18,382 nucleotides of DNA from DATJSJ01 sp035504175 (GTDB taxonomy: Bacteria > Pseudomonadota > Alphaproteobacteria > Acetobacterales > Acetobacteraceae), in NCBI GenBank assembly GCA_035504175.1, contig DATJSJ010000046.1:1-18382 (forward strand), given 5' to 3'. Made by a program: the position numbers and the translations under genes. Below the pieces are notes generated by a model that was not told the DNA's origin, made no database searches, and saw only the letters and a list, made by a program, of their open reading frames with translations. Numbering within the stretch: the stretch's first letter is position 1; each line of letters begins with the position of its first letter. Positions 1-6,501 of the stretch are shown here, piece after piece.

Positions 1-557
1 GCGCCGGGCAGCGCGATCAGCCGGATCGTGTCGCGCCGGCGGAAGCCGAGCGCGCGGGCGAGCTCGCCATAGGCGGGCGGCAGCGCGGCCATGCCCTGCC
101 AGGTGTTGACCGCCGCCGGCGCCAGCGCCGCGACGGCGATGGAGGCGATCTTCCCGGTCTCGCCGCTGCCGAACCAGAGCGCCAGCAGCGGCACCCAGGC
201 GAACAGCGCGACCTGCCGCCAGGCGAGGAAGCCGGGTCCGAGCAGCCGCGCCGCGCCGCGCGAGAGGCCGAGCAGCGCGCCGATCGCGAGGCCCGCCGTC
301 GCGCCGATCGCGAAGCCGGCCAGGTCGCGCGCGAGGCTGGCGGCGAAGGCGTCGGGCAGCGCGCCGCTCGCGATCTCGGCCCAGGCGCGGCGGATTACCG
401 CGCCGGGCGACGGCAGCAGATGCGGATCGGCGATGCCGGCCCGCCCCGCCGCCCACCAGCCGAGCAGTGCCAGCCCGGGCAGCGCGAACGCGCGCGGATC
501 CGGCCGGATTGCGGCGCGGCCGGCGATGCCGTCGTGCCGTGCGGTCCCGCGGCTCAT
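1..557 (-). CDS. SsuC/TauC-type ABC transporter permease, second of two (3' end outside window)
   Basis: Inner-membrane permease of a nitrate/sulfonate/taurine-type ABC importer, truncated by the window edge after about 185 residues. The ATG at 555-557 overlaps the TGA of the upstream permease (554-556), so the two are translationally coupled. The translation starts MSRGTARHDGIAGRAA and contains several hydrophobic segments (for example FAIGATAGLAIGALLG). Near the visible end is the cytoplasmic EAA-type loop, ELARALGFRRRDTIRLIALP, which docks the ATPase in this family. It is related to, but clearly different from, the preceding permease, which suggests a heterodimeric channel. A gene for the ATPase subunit would be expected beyond position 1 but cannot be seen. 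The substrate is inferred from the dioxygenase at the head of the operon. Confidence 0.85.
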   Translation of the reverse strand, partial: MSRGTARHDGIAGRAAIRPDPRAFALPGLALLGWWAAGRAGIADPHLLPSPGAVIRRAWAEIASGALPDAFAASLARDLAGFAIGATAGLAIGALLGLSRGAARLLGPGFLAWRQVALFAWVPLLALWFGSGETGKIASIAVAALAPAAVNTWQGMAALPPAYGELARALGFRRRDTIRLIALPG

Positions 558-1399
558 CGGGGCGGTGCCGCGACCGCCGCCTGCCACGGCCGCAGCCGGC
601 GCTCGATCACGGCGAGCGCGTGGTTCATCGCCAAGCCGATCACGGCGACGACCGCGACCGCGACCAGCACGAGATCGAGCGCGAAGAGCTGCCGTCCCCA
701 GCCCATCAGGTAGCCGAGCCCGGCATAGGAGGCGAACAGCTCCGCCACGACCATGGTCTGCCATGCGTTGGCGAGGCCCTCGCGCAGCCCGGTGAACACG
801 ACCGGCAGCGCGGCCGGCAGGATGATCCGCCGGAGCATGGCCGCGCGCCCGAACAGCAATGCCGCGCCGAGCTCGCGCCAGGCCGTCGGCACCTCGCGCA
901 ATCCGCGCGACGTGCCGAGCAGGATCGGGACCGCCGCCGACCAGGCAATCACGGTCAGCTTCATCGCCTCGCCGATCCCGGCGAGGAGGATGAGCAGCGG
1001 CAGCCAGCCGAGCGCCGGCACCTGGCCGAGCGCCAGCAGCCCGGGTTCGAGATAGGCACGGGCGCGGCGCGACAGCCCGATTGCCCCCCCGAGGGTCAGA
1101 CCTGCGGCGGCGCCGAGCGCGAACCCGGCGGCGACGCGGCGCAGGCTGATGAGCGTGTCCGCGAGCAGGTCGCCATTCGCGATCTCCTCCCGCGCGGTCT
1201 GCAGCACCAGCGCGGGCGCGGGAAGGATCTGCTCCGGCAGCCAGCCGCGTGCCGCCGCGACCTGCCAGGCCGCGAGCAGCAGCAGCACCGGGGCTGCGGC
1301 GAGCGCCGCGTCGCCGGCCCGCGCCCGCCAGGGTGCAGGCGCGGCGCGCGGCGCGGCCGGGGCGGCGTCGGCCGCCTGCGGGTGCCAGCCGCCGTCCAT
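554..1399 (-). CDS. SsuC/TauC-type ABC transporter permease, first of two
   Basis: Predicted 281-residue inner-membrane permease of a sulfonate/taurine/sulfate-ester-type ABC importer. I chose the ATG at 1397-1399 (MDGGWHPQAADAAP) because it lies one base after the TGA of the binding-protein gene, a coupled arrangement. The open frame continues upstream to 1579, but that part is antisense to the binding-protein gene. Hydrophobic helices are evident (LAAAPVLLLLAAWQVAAA; FALGAAAGLTLGGAIG; LVLVAVAVVAVIGLAM). The EAA loop ELGAALLFGRAAMLRRIILP lies in the C-terminal half, followed by the usual GLREGLANAWQTMVVAEL stretch. Length fits the family, usually about 250-290 residues. A second permease follows at once, unlike SsuABC or TauABC, which use one permease gene. 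Confidence 0.9.
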   Translation of the reverse strand: MDGGWHPQAADAAPAAPRAAPAPWRARAGDAALAAAPVLLLLAAWQVAAARGWLPEQILPAPALVLQTAREEIANGDLLADTLISLRRVAAGFALGAAAGLTLGGAIGLSRRARAYLEPGLLALGQVPALGWLPLLILLAGIGEAMKLTVIAWSAAVPILLGTSRGLREVPTAWRELGAALLFGRAAMLRRIILPAALPVVFTGLREGLANAWQTMVVAELFASYAGLGYLMGWGRQLFALDLVLVAVAVVAVIGLAMNHALAVIERRLRPWQAAVAAPPR

Positions 1400-1400
1400 C

Positions 1401-2510
1401 TCAGTTCGCCGCGGCGCGGGTCTGCTCGACCGTGCCGTCCGTGACCTTGTGCCCGGCGGCGTCGTAGCGCGGCCAGTAATGCTCGAGATGCAGGCTGTGC
1501 AGCGCGACGTCGAGGTATTTCGGCTCGATCCAGTGGTCGATATCCACGTCCCGCCGCAGCAGGCCGTAGGATTTCGCACGCGCCGCCTGGTCGCGGTAGC
1601 GCGCCAGGATGTACGGATCGATCACCGGCGTGAGCCGGCCCGCGAGCGTCGTGCCGGCGAAGTCGTCGGCGAACGCCGTCTCGGGGATGCCGGCAAGGCC
1701 CCAGAGCGCGAAGACCTGGGTCCGGTGCCGCTCGTCGGAGCCGTAGGCGGCGGCGCGCACGAAGGCGGTCACCACACGCTGCACCAGGTCGGGATGCGCG
1801 CGCTCGAACGCGTCGGTCACGAACACCGCGGCATTGCGGCCGAAGGTCGGATCGTCGCCCTTGGTCGAGTAGGCGATGCGCACGATGCCGCGCCGCTGCA
1901 GGTCGAGCATTTCGAGATCACCGAACGCGCCATCGATCTGCCCGGCGGTCAGTGCCGCGATCGTATTGGCCTGGTCCATGTTGATGAAGCGCACGTTGCG
2001 CTCGGTGAGGCCGTGCGCGGCGAGGACGCGATCGGCCGCGATCTGCAGGTTGGTGCCGCGGAACTCCGCGACGCGCTTGCCGGCGAGATCGGCGATGCGG
2101 CGGATGTCGGATTGCGGCGTCACCGCGAGATAGAGCGTGTCGCGCTCCTCGGCGGGCATCAGGAAGTGCGTGGCGAGCCCGTGCGAGCGGCCGACGATCG
2201 AGGGCAGGTCACCCAGCCCGGCCGCGAAGTCGAGCTGGCCGCCGGCGATCGCCTCGTTGACCGCCGGCCCGGCGCCGCGGAAGAAGGTCCACTCGATCTT
2301 CACGCCGGGATCGTTGCGGAATTCGTCCTCGACGTAATGCCCGGCGCGCGCGAGCGACGCGGTGTCGCCGTAGGCGTAAGGCCGGTTGTCGACGCCGACC
2401 CCCGGATAGCCGATGCGGATCACGACCGGATCGGCCTGGACTGGACGGGTGAGCGCCGGGACGGCGACGAGAAGCGCGGCCAGGGCGGCCGCGATCGTGC
2501 GGGGCTGCAT
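1401..2510 (-). CDS. Periplasmic substrate-binding protein of a sulfonate/sulfate-ester ABC transporter
   Basis: Predicted 369-residue precursor of an SsuA/NrtA-like periplasmic binding protein that would deliver a sulfur-containing organic anion to the two permeases. Residues 1-26 form a signal peptide (basic start, hydrophobic core AALAALLVAVPAL, likely cut after PVQA). The mature protein begins with a beta strand (VVIRIGYPG) and has the two-lobe signatures GQLDFAAGLGDLPSIVG and IAALTAGQIDGAFGDLEM. It is longer than typical SsuA (about 320) because of a C-terminal tail rich in H, W and Y (residues about 325-360). An upstream GGAG about 8 bases from the ATG supports the start. It follows the dioxygenase gene by 108 bp. 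The substrate is not proven by sequence; alkyl sulfate esters are my first guess from the neighbour. Confidence 0.85.
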   Translation of the reverse strand: MQPRTIAAALAALLVAVPALTRPVQADPVVIRIGYPGVGVDNRPYAYGDTASLARAGHYVEDEFRNDPGVKIEWTFFRGAGPAVNEAIAGGQLDFAAGLGDLPSIVGRSHGLATHFLMPAEERDTLYLAVTPQSDIRRIADLAGKRVAEFRGTNLQIAADRVLAAHGLTERNVRFINMDQANTIAALTAGQIDGAFGDLEMLDLQRRGIVRIAYSTKGDDPTFGRNAAVFVTDAFERAHPDLVQRVVTAFVRAAAYGSDERHRTQVFALWGLAGIPETAFADDFAGTTLAGRLTPVIDPYILARYRDQAARAKSYGLLRRDVDIDHWIEPKYLDVALHSLHLEHYWPRYDAAGHKVTDGTVEQTRAAAN

Positions 2511-2586
2511 GCGAAATCTCCGAAGGCGCGCGGATGGGCGGATGCGATGCGGGCGCGCGCGAATGCCCGCGCGACGCGGCGCGGCC

Positions 2587-2611
2587 CGGCGGGCGGGATC
2601 GCCGCCCGCCG
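2587..2611 (-). terminator. GC-rich hairpin in the dioxygenase/binding-protein gap
   Basis: A perfect 10-bp inverted repeat (arms CGGCGGGCGG and CCGCCCGCCG, 5-base loop) begins 8 bases past the dioxygenase stop codon on the minus strand. There is no T-tract, so it is not a textbook Rho-independent terminator. It could stabilise the dioxygenase mRNA or attenuate the downstream transporter genes. Function is inferred from position only. Confidence 0.4.
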
Positions 2612-2618
2612 TCGCGGC

Positions 2619-3533
2619 TCAGGCGGCCTTGGCCTGCCTGGTGCGGGTGACGCTCTGGCGGCCGTCCGCGCCGACCGGCACCTGGCCGGCGATCGTCACG
2701 CGCCGCACGACGCGCGGCTGGTCGCCGTAATCGTTGATCGCGTAATGCTGCGTCGCCTGGTTGTCCCAGAACGCGACGTCACCCGCCTGCCAGCGCCAGC
2801 GCACCGTGTTCTCCGGGCGCGTCACGTGGCTCTGCAGCAGGTCGAACAGCCGCTTCGAATCCGCCGCGGTCTGACCGACGAATTTCTGCACGAAATAGCC
2901 GAGCACCAGCGACCGCTCGCCGGTCTCCGCGTGCAGGCGGACGACGGGATGCTCGGTTTCGTAAACGGTGGAGGTGAACACCTGCTCGTATTGGCGCCGG
3001 TCGGCCTCGCTCGCCTTCGGCCGCAGCGCCGCGTAGTCGTAGGCGTTGCTGTGCACCGCCCAGAGCCGGTCTGCGAGCGCCCGTAGTTCGGGCGACAGGT
3101 CGTCGTACGCCGCGACCGTGTTCGCCCAGAGCGTGTCGCCACCATGCGTCGGCACGACGACGGCACGCAGGATCGAGGCCTTCGGATAGGCGTCCACGAA
3201 GGTGACGTCGGTGTGCCATTGGTCGGCGCGCCCGCCGCCGCGGGATGCATCGAGCTCGAGGATTTGCGTGCCGCCGCGCGACGGCGTGGTCGGATGCGGC
3301 ACCAGCGCGCCGAAGCGGTGGCCGAACGCCTGCTGTTCGGCGTCGTCGAGATGGTGTTGGCCGCGGAAGAACAGCACCCGGTGCCGCAGCAGCGCGGCGT
3401 GGATCGCGAGCACGGTTGCGTCCGGCAAGGCGCCGGAGAGCTGGATTCCGGCGATCTCGGCGCCGATGCGGCCGGCGACCGGGCGGATTTCGAGCGCTTC
3501 GGTGACGGGGTCGGCAAGGGCGGCGTGCGACAT
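2619..3533 (-). CDS. AtsK/TauD-type 2-oxoglutarate-dependent dioxygenase (probable alkylsulfatase)
   Basis: Predicted 304-residue Fe(II)/2-oxoglutarate dioxygenase of the TauD superfamily, cytosolic, which would oxidatively release sulfite or sulfate from organosulfur compounds during sulfur starvation. The iron triad is visible: H107 and D109 in QWHTDVTF, and H263 in ATQHYAINDYG; R274/R277 downstream (QPRVVRR) would bind 2-oxoglutarate. The stretch around the triad (WHTDVTFVDAYPKASILRAV, then HGGDTLWANT) resembles the alkylsulfatase AtsK of Pseudomonas putida more than E. coli TauD, and the triad lies one residue from the AtsK numbering I recall (108, 110, 264). Length fits. The ATG at 3531-3533 has an AGG about 6 bases upstream. 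It is the first gene of the transporter operon. Taurine or another sulfonate remains possible as substrate. Confidence 0.88.
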   Translation of the reverse strand: MSHAALADPVTEALEIRPVAGRIGAEIAGIQLSGALPDATVLAIHAALLRHRVLFFRGQHHLDDAEQQAFGHRFGALVPHPTTPSRGGTQILELDASRGGGRADQWHTDVTFVDAYPKASILRAVVVPTHGGDTLWANTVAAYDDLSPELRALADRLWAVHSNAYDYAALRPKASEADRRQYEQVFTSTVYETEHPVVRLHAETGERSLVLGYFVQKFVGQTAADSKRLFDLLQSHVTRPENTVRWRWQAGDVAFWDNQATQHYAINDYGDQPRVVRRVTIAGQVPVGADGRQSVTRTRQAKAA

Positions 3534-3883
3534 GGTCAGACCTCGTGCGTGGCGTTGTTGCGTTCCGCCGTCGTGGCGATGGCGCCCGGCGCGGACGGCC
3601 CCGATGTAAACTGCTATCGGACACCGTGGTTTATGGATTCCACGACACGTTGTCGTTGGTCAAGCATTTCCTAGTTCCAGGATGTGGAATTAGCGCGTGC
3701 GGCCGCCTCCCGCTCGGCCGCGAGCGGATACCCTCCTGCATTCGTGACATCCTTCCGGCAGGAAGACATTGCGCGGTCGGTCGAATCGGGCGCAGGGGAG
3801 CGAGGGAGCGGGAGCAACGGTCGGCTCCTGCCCGACCGCGCCCTCCGGCCCCTGTCCCACCCCGCCGATGCGGGAGGCTGATC
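3534..3883. promoter_or_regulatory. Divergent intergenic region between the dioxygenase and the NTPase-wHTH regulator
   Basis: 350 bp without a convincing gene. The plus-strand frame is open from 3545, but its first 113 codons look like low-complexity non-coding translation, while a clear GGGAGG lies 6 bases before the ATG at 3884. The block at about 3605-3695 is distinctly AT-richer than its surroundings and must hold the promoter(s) of one or both genes. On the minus strand a TTGACC hexamer (plus positions 3658-3663) could be a -35 element, but no good -10 follows at 17 bp. The rest (3700-3880) is GC-rich with no structure I trust. Confidence 0.6.
3637..3693. promoter_or_regulatory. Cluster of inverted repeats, candidate operator
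   Basis: Three overlapping palindromic elements lie in the AT-rich core of the divergent region. ACGACA-CGT-TGTCGT at 3642-3656 has perfect 6-bp arms. ATTCCAC (3637-3643) pairs with GTGGAAT (3684-3690). CTAGTTCCA (3671-3679) and TGGAATTAG (3685-3693) are inverted repeats with one mismatch. The shared TTCCA/TGGAA words suggest binding sites of a dimeric regulator, of unknown identity. Confidence 0.45.
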
Positions 3884-5932
3884 ATGTCACGGCAGCGCAA
3901 CGCCGCCGGCACCATTCCGGCGCCGACGAGAGTGGCGCCCGCGCGAACTGCGCCTGCCAGGGCGCGGGCCGCGCCGGCTGCCTCGCTGCACGACCGGCTC
4001 GAGGGCGGCGCGGTTGCCAACCTGATCGGGCGCGAGGCTGAGCTCGGCCGGCTGCTGGCGCTGCTGGCGGGCGACGCGCCGCTGGTCGCGCATGTGCACG
4101 GGCCGTCGGGCATCGGCAAGTCGGCGCTGCTCGGCGCTTTCGGCGTGCTGGCGCGGCAGTGCGGCGCCGGCTTCGCCCTGCTCGACGGCAACCGCGTCGA
4201 GCCGACCGAGCGCGGCTTCCTCGCCGAGCTGGCCGAGGCGCTGGGCGGCGGCGCGCCGCACCTGCCGGCGGTCGCCGCGCGCCTCGCCGGGAAGCCCGGC
4301 CGCACGATCATCGCCGTCGACGGCTACGAATTGCTGCCGCTGCTCGACGCCTGGCTGCGCGGCGTGCTGCTGCCGGCGCTGCCGGGGAGCGCGCGGCTGG
4401 TCCTGGCCGGCCGCCTGCCGCCCGCGCCGCCCTGGACGGAGCAGCCGGCCTGGCGCGGCCTGTTCGCGTCGGTGCCGCTCGGACCGCTGCCCGACGCGGC
4501 AGCGCTGGCGTTGCTCTCGCGCTTCGGACTGGCGGGCGAGGCGGCGCGACGCACATTGCGCGTCACGGGCGGACATCCGCTGGCGCTGACACTCGCCGGC
4601 GCGCAGGCCGCGGCGACGCCGGCCGGTGCGGACTTTCTGCCGGCGGCGACGCACGAGCTGGCGCAGCGCTGCCTCGGCGATAGCGGCGATGCGCAGGCGC
4701 GGGAGGCGCTGCGCGCCGCCGCGGTGCTGCGTCGCGTGACGGTGCCGCTGCTGCGCGCCGTGCTGCCCGATGCGCCGGCGGAGCGGCTGTACGAGCGGCT
4801 CGCCTCGCTGCCCTTCGTCACGCGTGGCCGCGACGGGCTGGTGGTGCAGGAGGCGGTGCGCGAGGCGATCGCCGCCGAACTCGCCGCCGCCGATCCGGAG
4901 GCGCATCGCGCCAGGCGCCAGGCGGCGTGGCGCGAGCTGAACCAGGCAGTGCGCCGGGCGCCGGCCGCCGCCCTCTGGGGCTACACGGCGGACCTGATCT
5001 ATCTGCTCGCCAATCCGGTGGTGCGGGAGGCGTTCTTTCCGCGCCACGTCGGCCGCTTCAGCGTCGAGCCGGCGTCTCCGGCCGAGCGCGCCGTCCTCCT
5101 GGACCTCGCCCGGTTGCACGAGCCGGACGCGGCCGTGGCGGCGCTCGACCTGTGGTGGGCTGAGGCACCGGACGCGTTCTTCACCGTGCATGCGCCGCCA
5201 GACCCGGCGCCGACCGGGTTCTGCTGTCTGTTCGATCCCGCGCGGGTGCCGGGCGAGGCGCTGCGGCAGGACCCGCTGACGCGCCGCTGGATGGCGCATC
5301 TCGGCGAGCGGCCGGTGCCCGACGGGCAGAGCGTGCTGTTCGTGCGCCGCTGGCTGGCGCGAACGGAGGGCGAGGCGCCGTCCTCGGTGCAGGCGGCCTG
5401 CTGGCTCGACATCAAGCGGCATTACATGGCGCTGCGGCCGCGGCTGCGACGCGTCTACCTGCCGCTGCGCGATCCCGCGCCGTACGCGACGGCGGCCCGC
5501 ACGCTCGGCTTCACGCTGCTGGACGGTGCGGTCGCGTTCGACGGCGCCGAATACGCAAGCGCGATGCTGGACATGGGCCCGGCTTCGGTCGATGGCTGGC
5601 TGAGCGCGCTGCTCGCCGCCGAGCTGGGCATGCGCGAGGACGGCGTGGTCGATCACGCGGCGCGGGCTCTGCGCATCGCGGGACGGCAGGTGAAGCTCAC
5701 CCGGCGCGAGTTCGAGCTGATGCGCTACCTGGAATCGCGCGCGGCGCCAGTGTCGCGCGACGCGCTGATCCACGACGTCTGGGGGTTGCGCTACGACGTC
5801 GGCAGCAACGTCGTGGATGCGGTGGTTGCATCGCTGCGCCGCAAGCTCGGCCCGCTGGCCGGCGCGATCGAGACGGTGCGCGGCTACGGCTACGCCTACC
5901 GGCCGGTCGGCGAGGAGCGGGCGGAGGGCTGA
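3884..5932 (+). CDS. STAND-like NTPase / GNAT-like / OmpR-type winged-helix fusion regulator
   Basis: Predicted 682-residue cytosolic transcription regulator of unusual layout. Residues about 45-380 form an AAA/STAND-like NTPase: NLIGREAELGRL, P-loop GPSGIGKS (73-80), a Walker-B-like strand IIAVDGYE, LVLAGR, and the STAND-type GGHPLAL. Residues about 390-590 contain a segment resembling a GNAT acyltransferase fold (ending in a Y-x-TAARTLGFTLLDG-type motif); this assignment is tentative. Residues about 594-677 are an OmpR/PhoB winged helix (VKLTRREFELMRYLE, SRDALIHDVWG, NVVDAVVASLRRKLG, ETVRGYGYAYRP). No receiver domain or membrane segment is seen. The start is set by GGGAGG 6 bases before the ATG; the first 40 residues are Ala/Arg/Pro-rich and poorly constrained. 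It is followed by the 11-bp-spaced repeats and the tautomerase gene, its likely target. Confidence 0.85.
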   Translation: MSRQRNAAGTIPAPTRVAPARTAPARARAAPAASLHDRLEGGAVANLIGREAELGRLLALLAGDAPLVAHVHGPSGIGKSALLGAFGVLARQCGAGFALLDGNRVEPTERGFLAELAEALGGGAPHLPAVAARLAGKPGRTIIAVDGYELLPLLDAWLRGVLLPALPGSARLVLAGRLPPAPPWTEQPAWRGLFASVPLGPLPDAAALALLSRFGLAGEAARRTLRVTGGHPLALTLAGAQAAATPAGADFLPAATHELAQRCLGDSGDAQAREALRAAAVLRRVTVPLLRAVLPDAPAERLYERLASLPFVTRGRDGLVVQEAVREAIAAELAAADPEAHRARRQAAWRELNQAVRRAPAAALWGYTADLIYLLANPVVREAFFPRHVGRFSVEPASPAERAVLLDLARLHEPDAAVAALDLWWAEAPDAFFTVHAPPDPAPTGFCCLFDPARVPGEALRQDPLTRRWMAHLGERPVPDGQSVLFVRRWLARTEGEAPSSVQAACWLDIKRHYMALRPRLRRVYLPLRDPAPYATAARTLGFTLLDGAVAFDGAEYASAMLDMGPASVDGWLSALLAAELGMREDGVVDHAARALRIAGRQVKLTRREFELMRYLESRAAPVSRDALIHDVWGLRYDVGSNVVDAVVASLRRKLGPLAGAIETVRGYGYAYRPVGEERAEG

Positions 5933-5933
5933 G

Positions 5934-5962
5934 TTCTCATCCATTTCTCATGCGCCGCTCAT
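5934..5962 (+). promoter_or_regulatory. Three 11-bp-spaced direct repeats, candidate operator of the winged-helix regulator
   Basis: TTCTCAT (5934-5940), TTCTCAT (5945-5951) and CGCTCAT (5956-5962) are direct repeats with an exact 11-bp period and a shared CTCAT core, starting two bases after the regulator's stop codon and ending 80 bp before the tautomerase ATG. OmpR/PhoB-family winged helices bind head-to-tail on direct repeats of one helical turn, as in the pho box. That the regulator just upstream binds here is inference. No strong -10 is visible; CAGACT at 5984-5989 is the best I find. Confidence 0.5.
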
Positions 5963-6042
5963 GCAGCGCGCCAGGCGGCCGTCCAGACTGGCCCCCTGCC
6001 CCGGGAAGCGGTCCCGCGGGCGCGGCAAGGAAGGAGACGGCT

Positions 6043-6270
6043 ATGCCACTCATTCAGGTGCGCCTGATCGAGGACGTGTTCACGCCGCAGCAGAAGCGCC
6101 AGATGGTCGCCAAGCTCACCGATGCGATGGTCGAGATCGAGGGCGAGGCGATGCGCGGCGTGACCTGGGTGGTGATCGACGACATCAAGAGCGGCGACTG
6201 GGGTATCGGCGGCCAGCCGCTCACCACCGAGGCGGTCAAGGCGATGGCCAGCGGCCGCGCCGCGGCCTGA
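6043..6270 (+). CDS. 4-oxalocrotonate tautomerase family protein
   Basis: Predicted 75-residue small tautomerase-superfamily protein, presumably a cytosolic oligomer. After removal of Met the N-terminal Pro, the catalytic base of the family, is present (MPLIQVRLIEDVFT). The C-terminal GDWGIGG matches the HFGIGG turn of 4-oxalocrotonate tautomerase, with Trp in place of Phe50. By simple alignment the two substrate-binding arginines of 4-OT (Arg11, Arg39) are Val and Trp here, so the classical dicarboxylate substrate is unlikely; the reaction is unknown. The ATG at 6043 is preceded by AAGGAG at good spacing, and the longer frame from 5950 has no such support. It sits 110 bp behind the NTPase-wHTH regulator, separated by the CTCAT repeats. 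No pathway gene for aromatic meta-cleavage is nearby. Confidence 0.88.
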   Translation: MPLIQVRLIEDVFTPQQKRQMVAKLTDAMVEIEGEAMRGVTWVVIDDIKSGDWGIGGQPLTTEAVKAMASGRAAA

Positions 6271-6355
6271 CCTCGCTGGCACAGCCCGACGCCTTCGGCC
6301 GCCGCGCGGACGATCAGGCCGATCGGGCGCGTCGTCGCCCGGTGACGCGGTGCTT

Positions 6356-6378
6356 GCGGGAGCCGATGCGGCTCCCGC
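6356..6378. terminator. Perfect hairpin between the convergent tautomerase and cyd genes
   Basis: Arms GCGGGAGCC (6356-6364) and GGCTCCCGC (6370-6378) form a perfect 9-bp stem with a 5-base loop, exactly between the ends of two convergent transcripts (tautomerase, plus; cydX, minus; its stop is 6 bases away). No T-tract follows on either strand. A bidirectional terminator is the natural reading from its position. Confidence 0.55.
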
Positions 6379-6384
6379 CCCCGC

Positions 6385-6489
6385 CTATTCCGGCAGCCCT
6401 TTGCCCGGCGCCAGTTCCAGCCACATCGCGTTCAGCGCCGCGAAGGCGCAGGCGAAACCGAGTCCGAGGATCCAACTGAAGTACCACAT
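6385..6489 (-). CDS. cydX: Cytochrome bd small subunit CydX
   Basis: A 34-residue single-helix membrane protein that stabilises the cytochrome bd haem site in the families where it has been studied. The translation starts MWYFSWILGLGFACAF and continues AALNAMWLE, matching the CydX hallmark (MWYF-x-WILG...LNAMW-x-E) nearly residue for residue; the tail is LAPGKGLPE. It lies 12 bp behind cydB on the same strand, with a GGAG-type ribosome binding site (GAGCGGAGCGC) before the ATG. Length fits the family, usually about 30-40 residues. Small enough to be missed by ORF callers, but the match leaves little doubt. Confidence 0.95.
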   Translation of the reverse strand: MWYFSWILGLGFACAFAALNAMWLELAPGKGLPE

Positions 6490-6501
6490 GCTGCGCTCCG
6501 C

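Noticed and set aside
1149..3086. 645-codon plus-strand open frame opposite the transporter operon
   Set aside because: It crosses three well-supported minus-strand genes and shows no recognisable protein motif; long antisense frames are expected at this GC content.
3650..3663. TTGTC-GTTG-GTCAA as a third FNR/FixK site
   Set aside because: One half-site is broken at the most conserved position (TTGT instead of TTGA), it overlaps another palindrome, and the neighbouring genes have no oxygen link.
3887..5944. 685-codon open frame on the minus strand
   Set aside because: Antisense shadow of the NTPase-winged-helix regulator; low-complexity Arg/Gln/Ala translation, whereas the plus frame has P-loop and winged-helix motifs.
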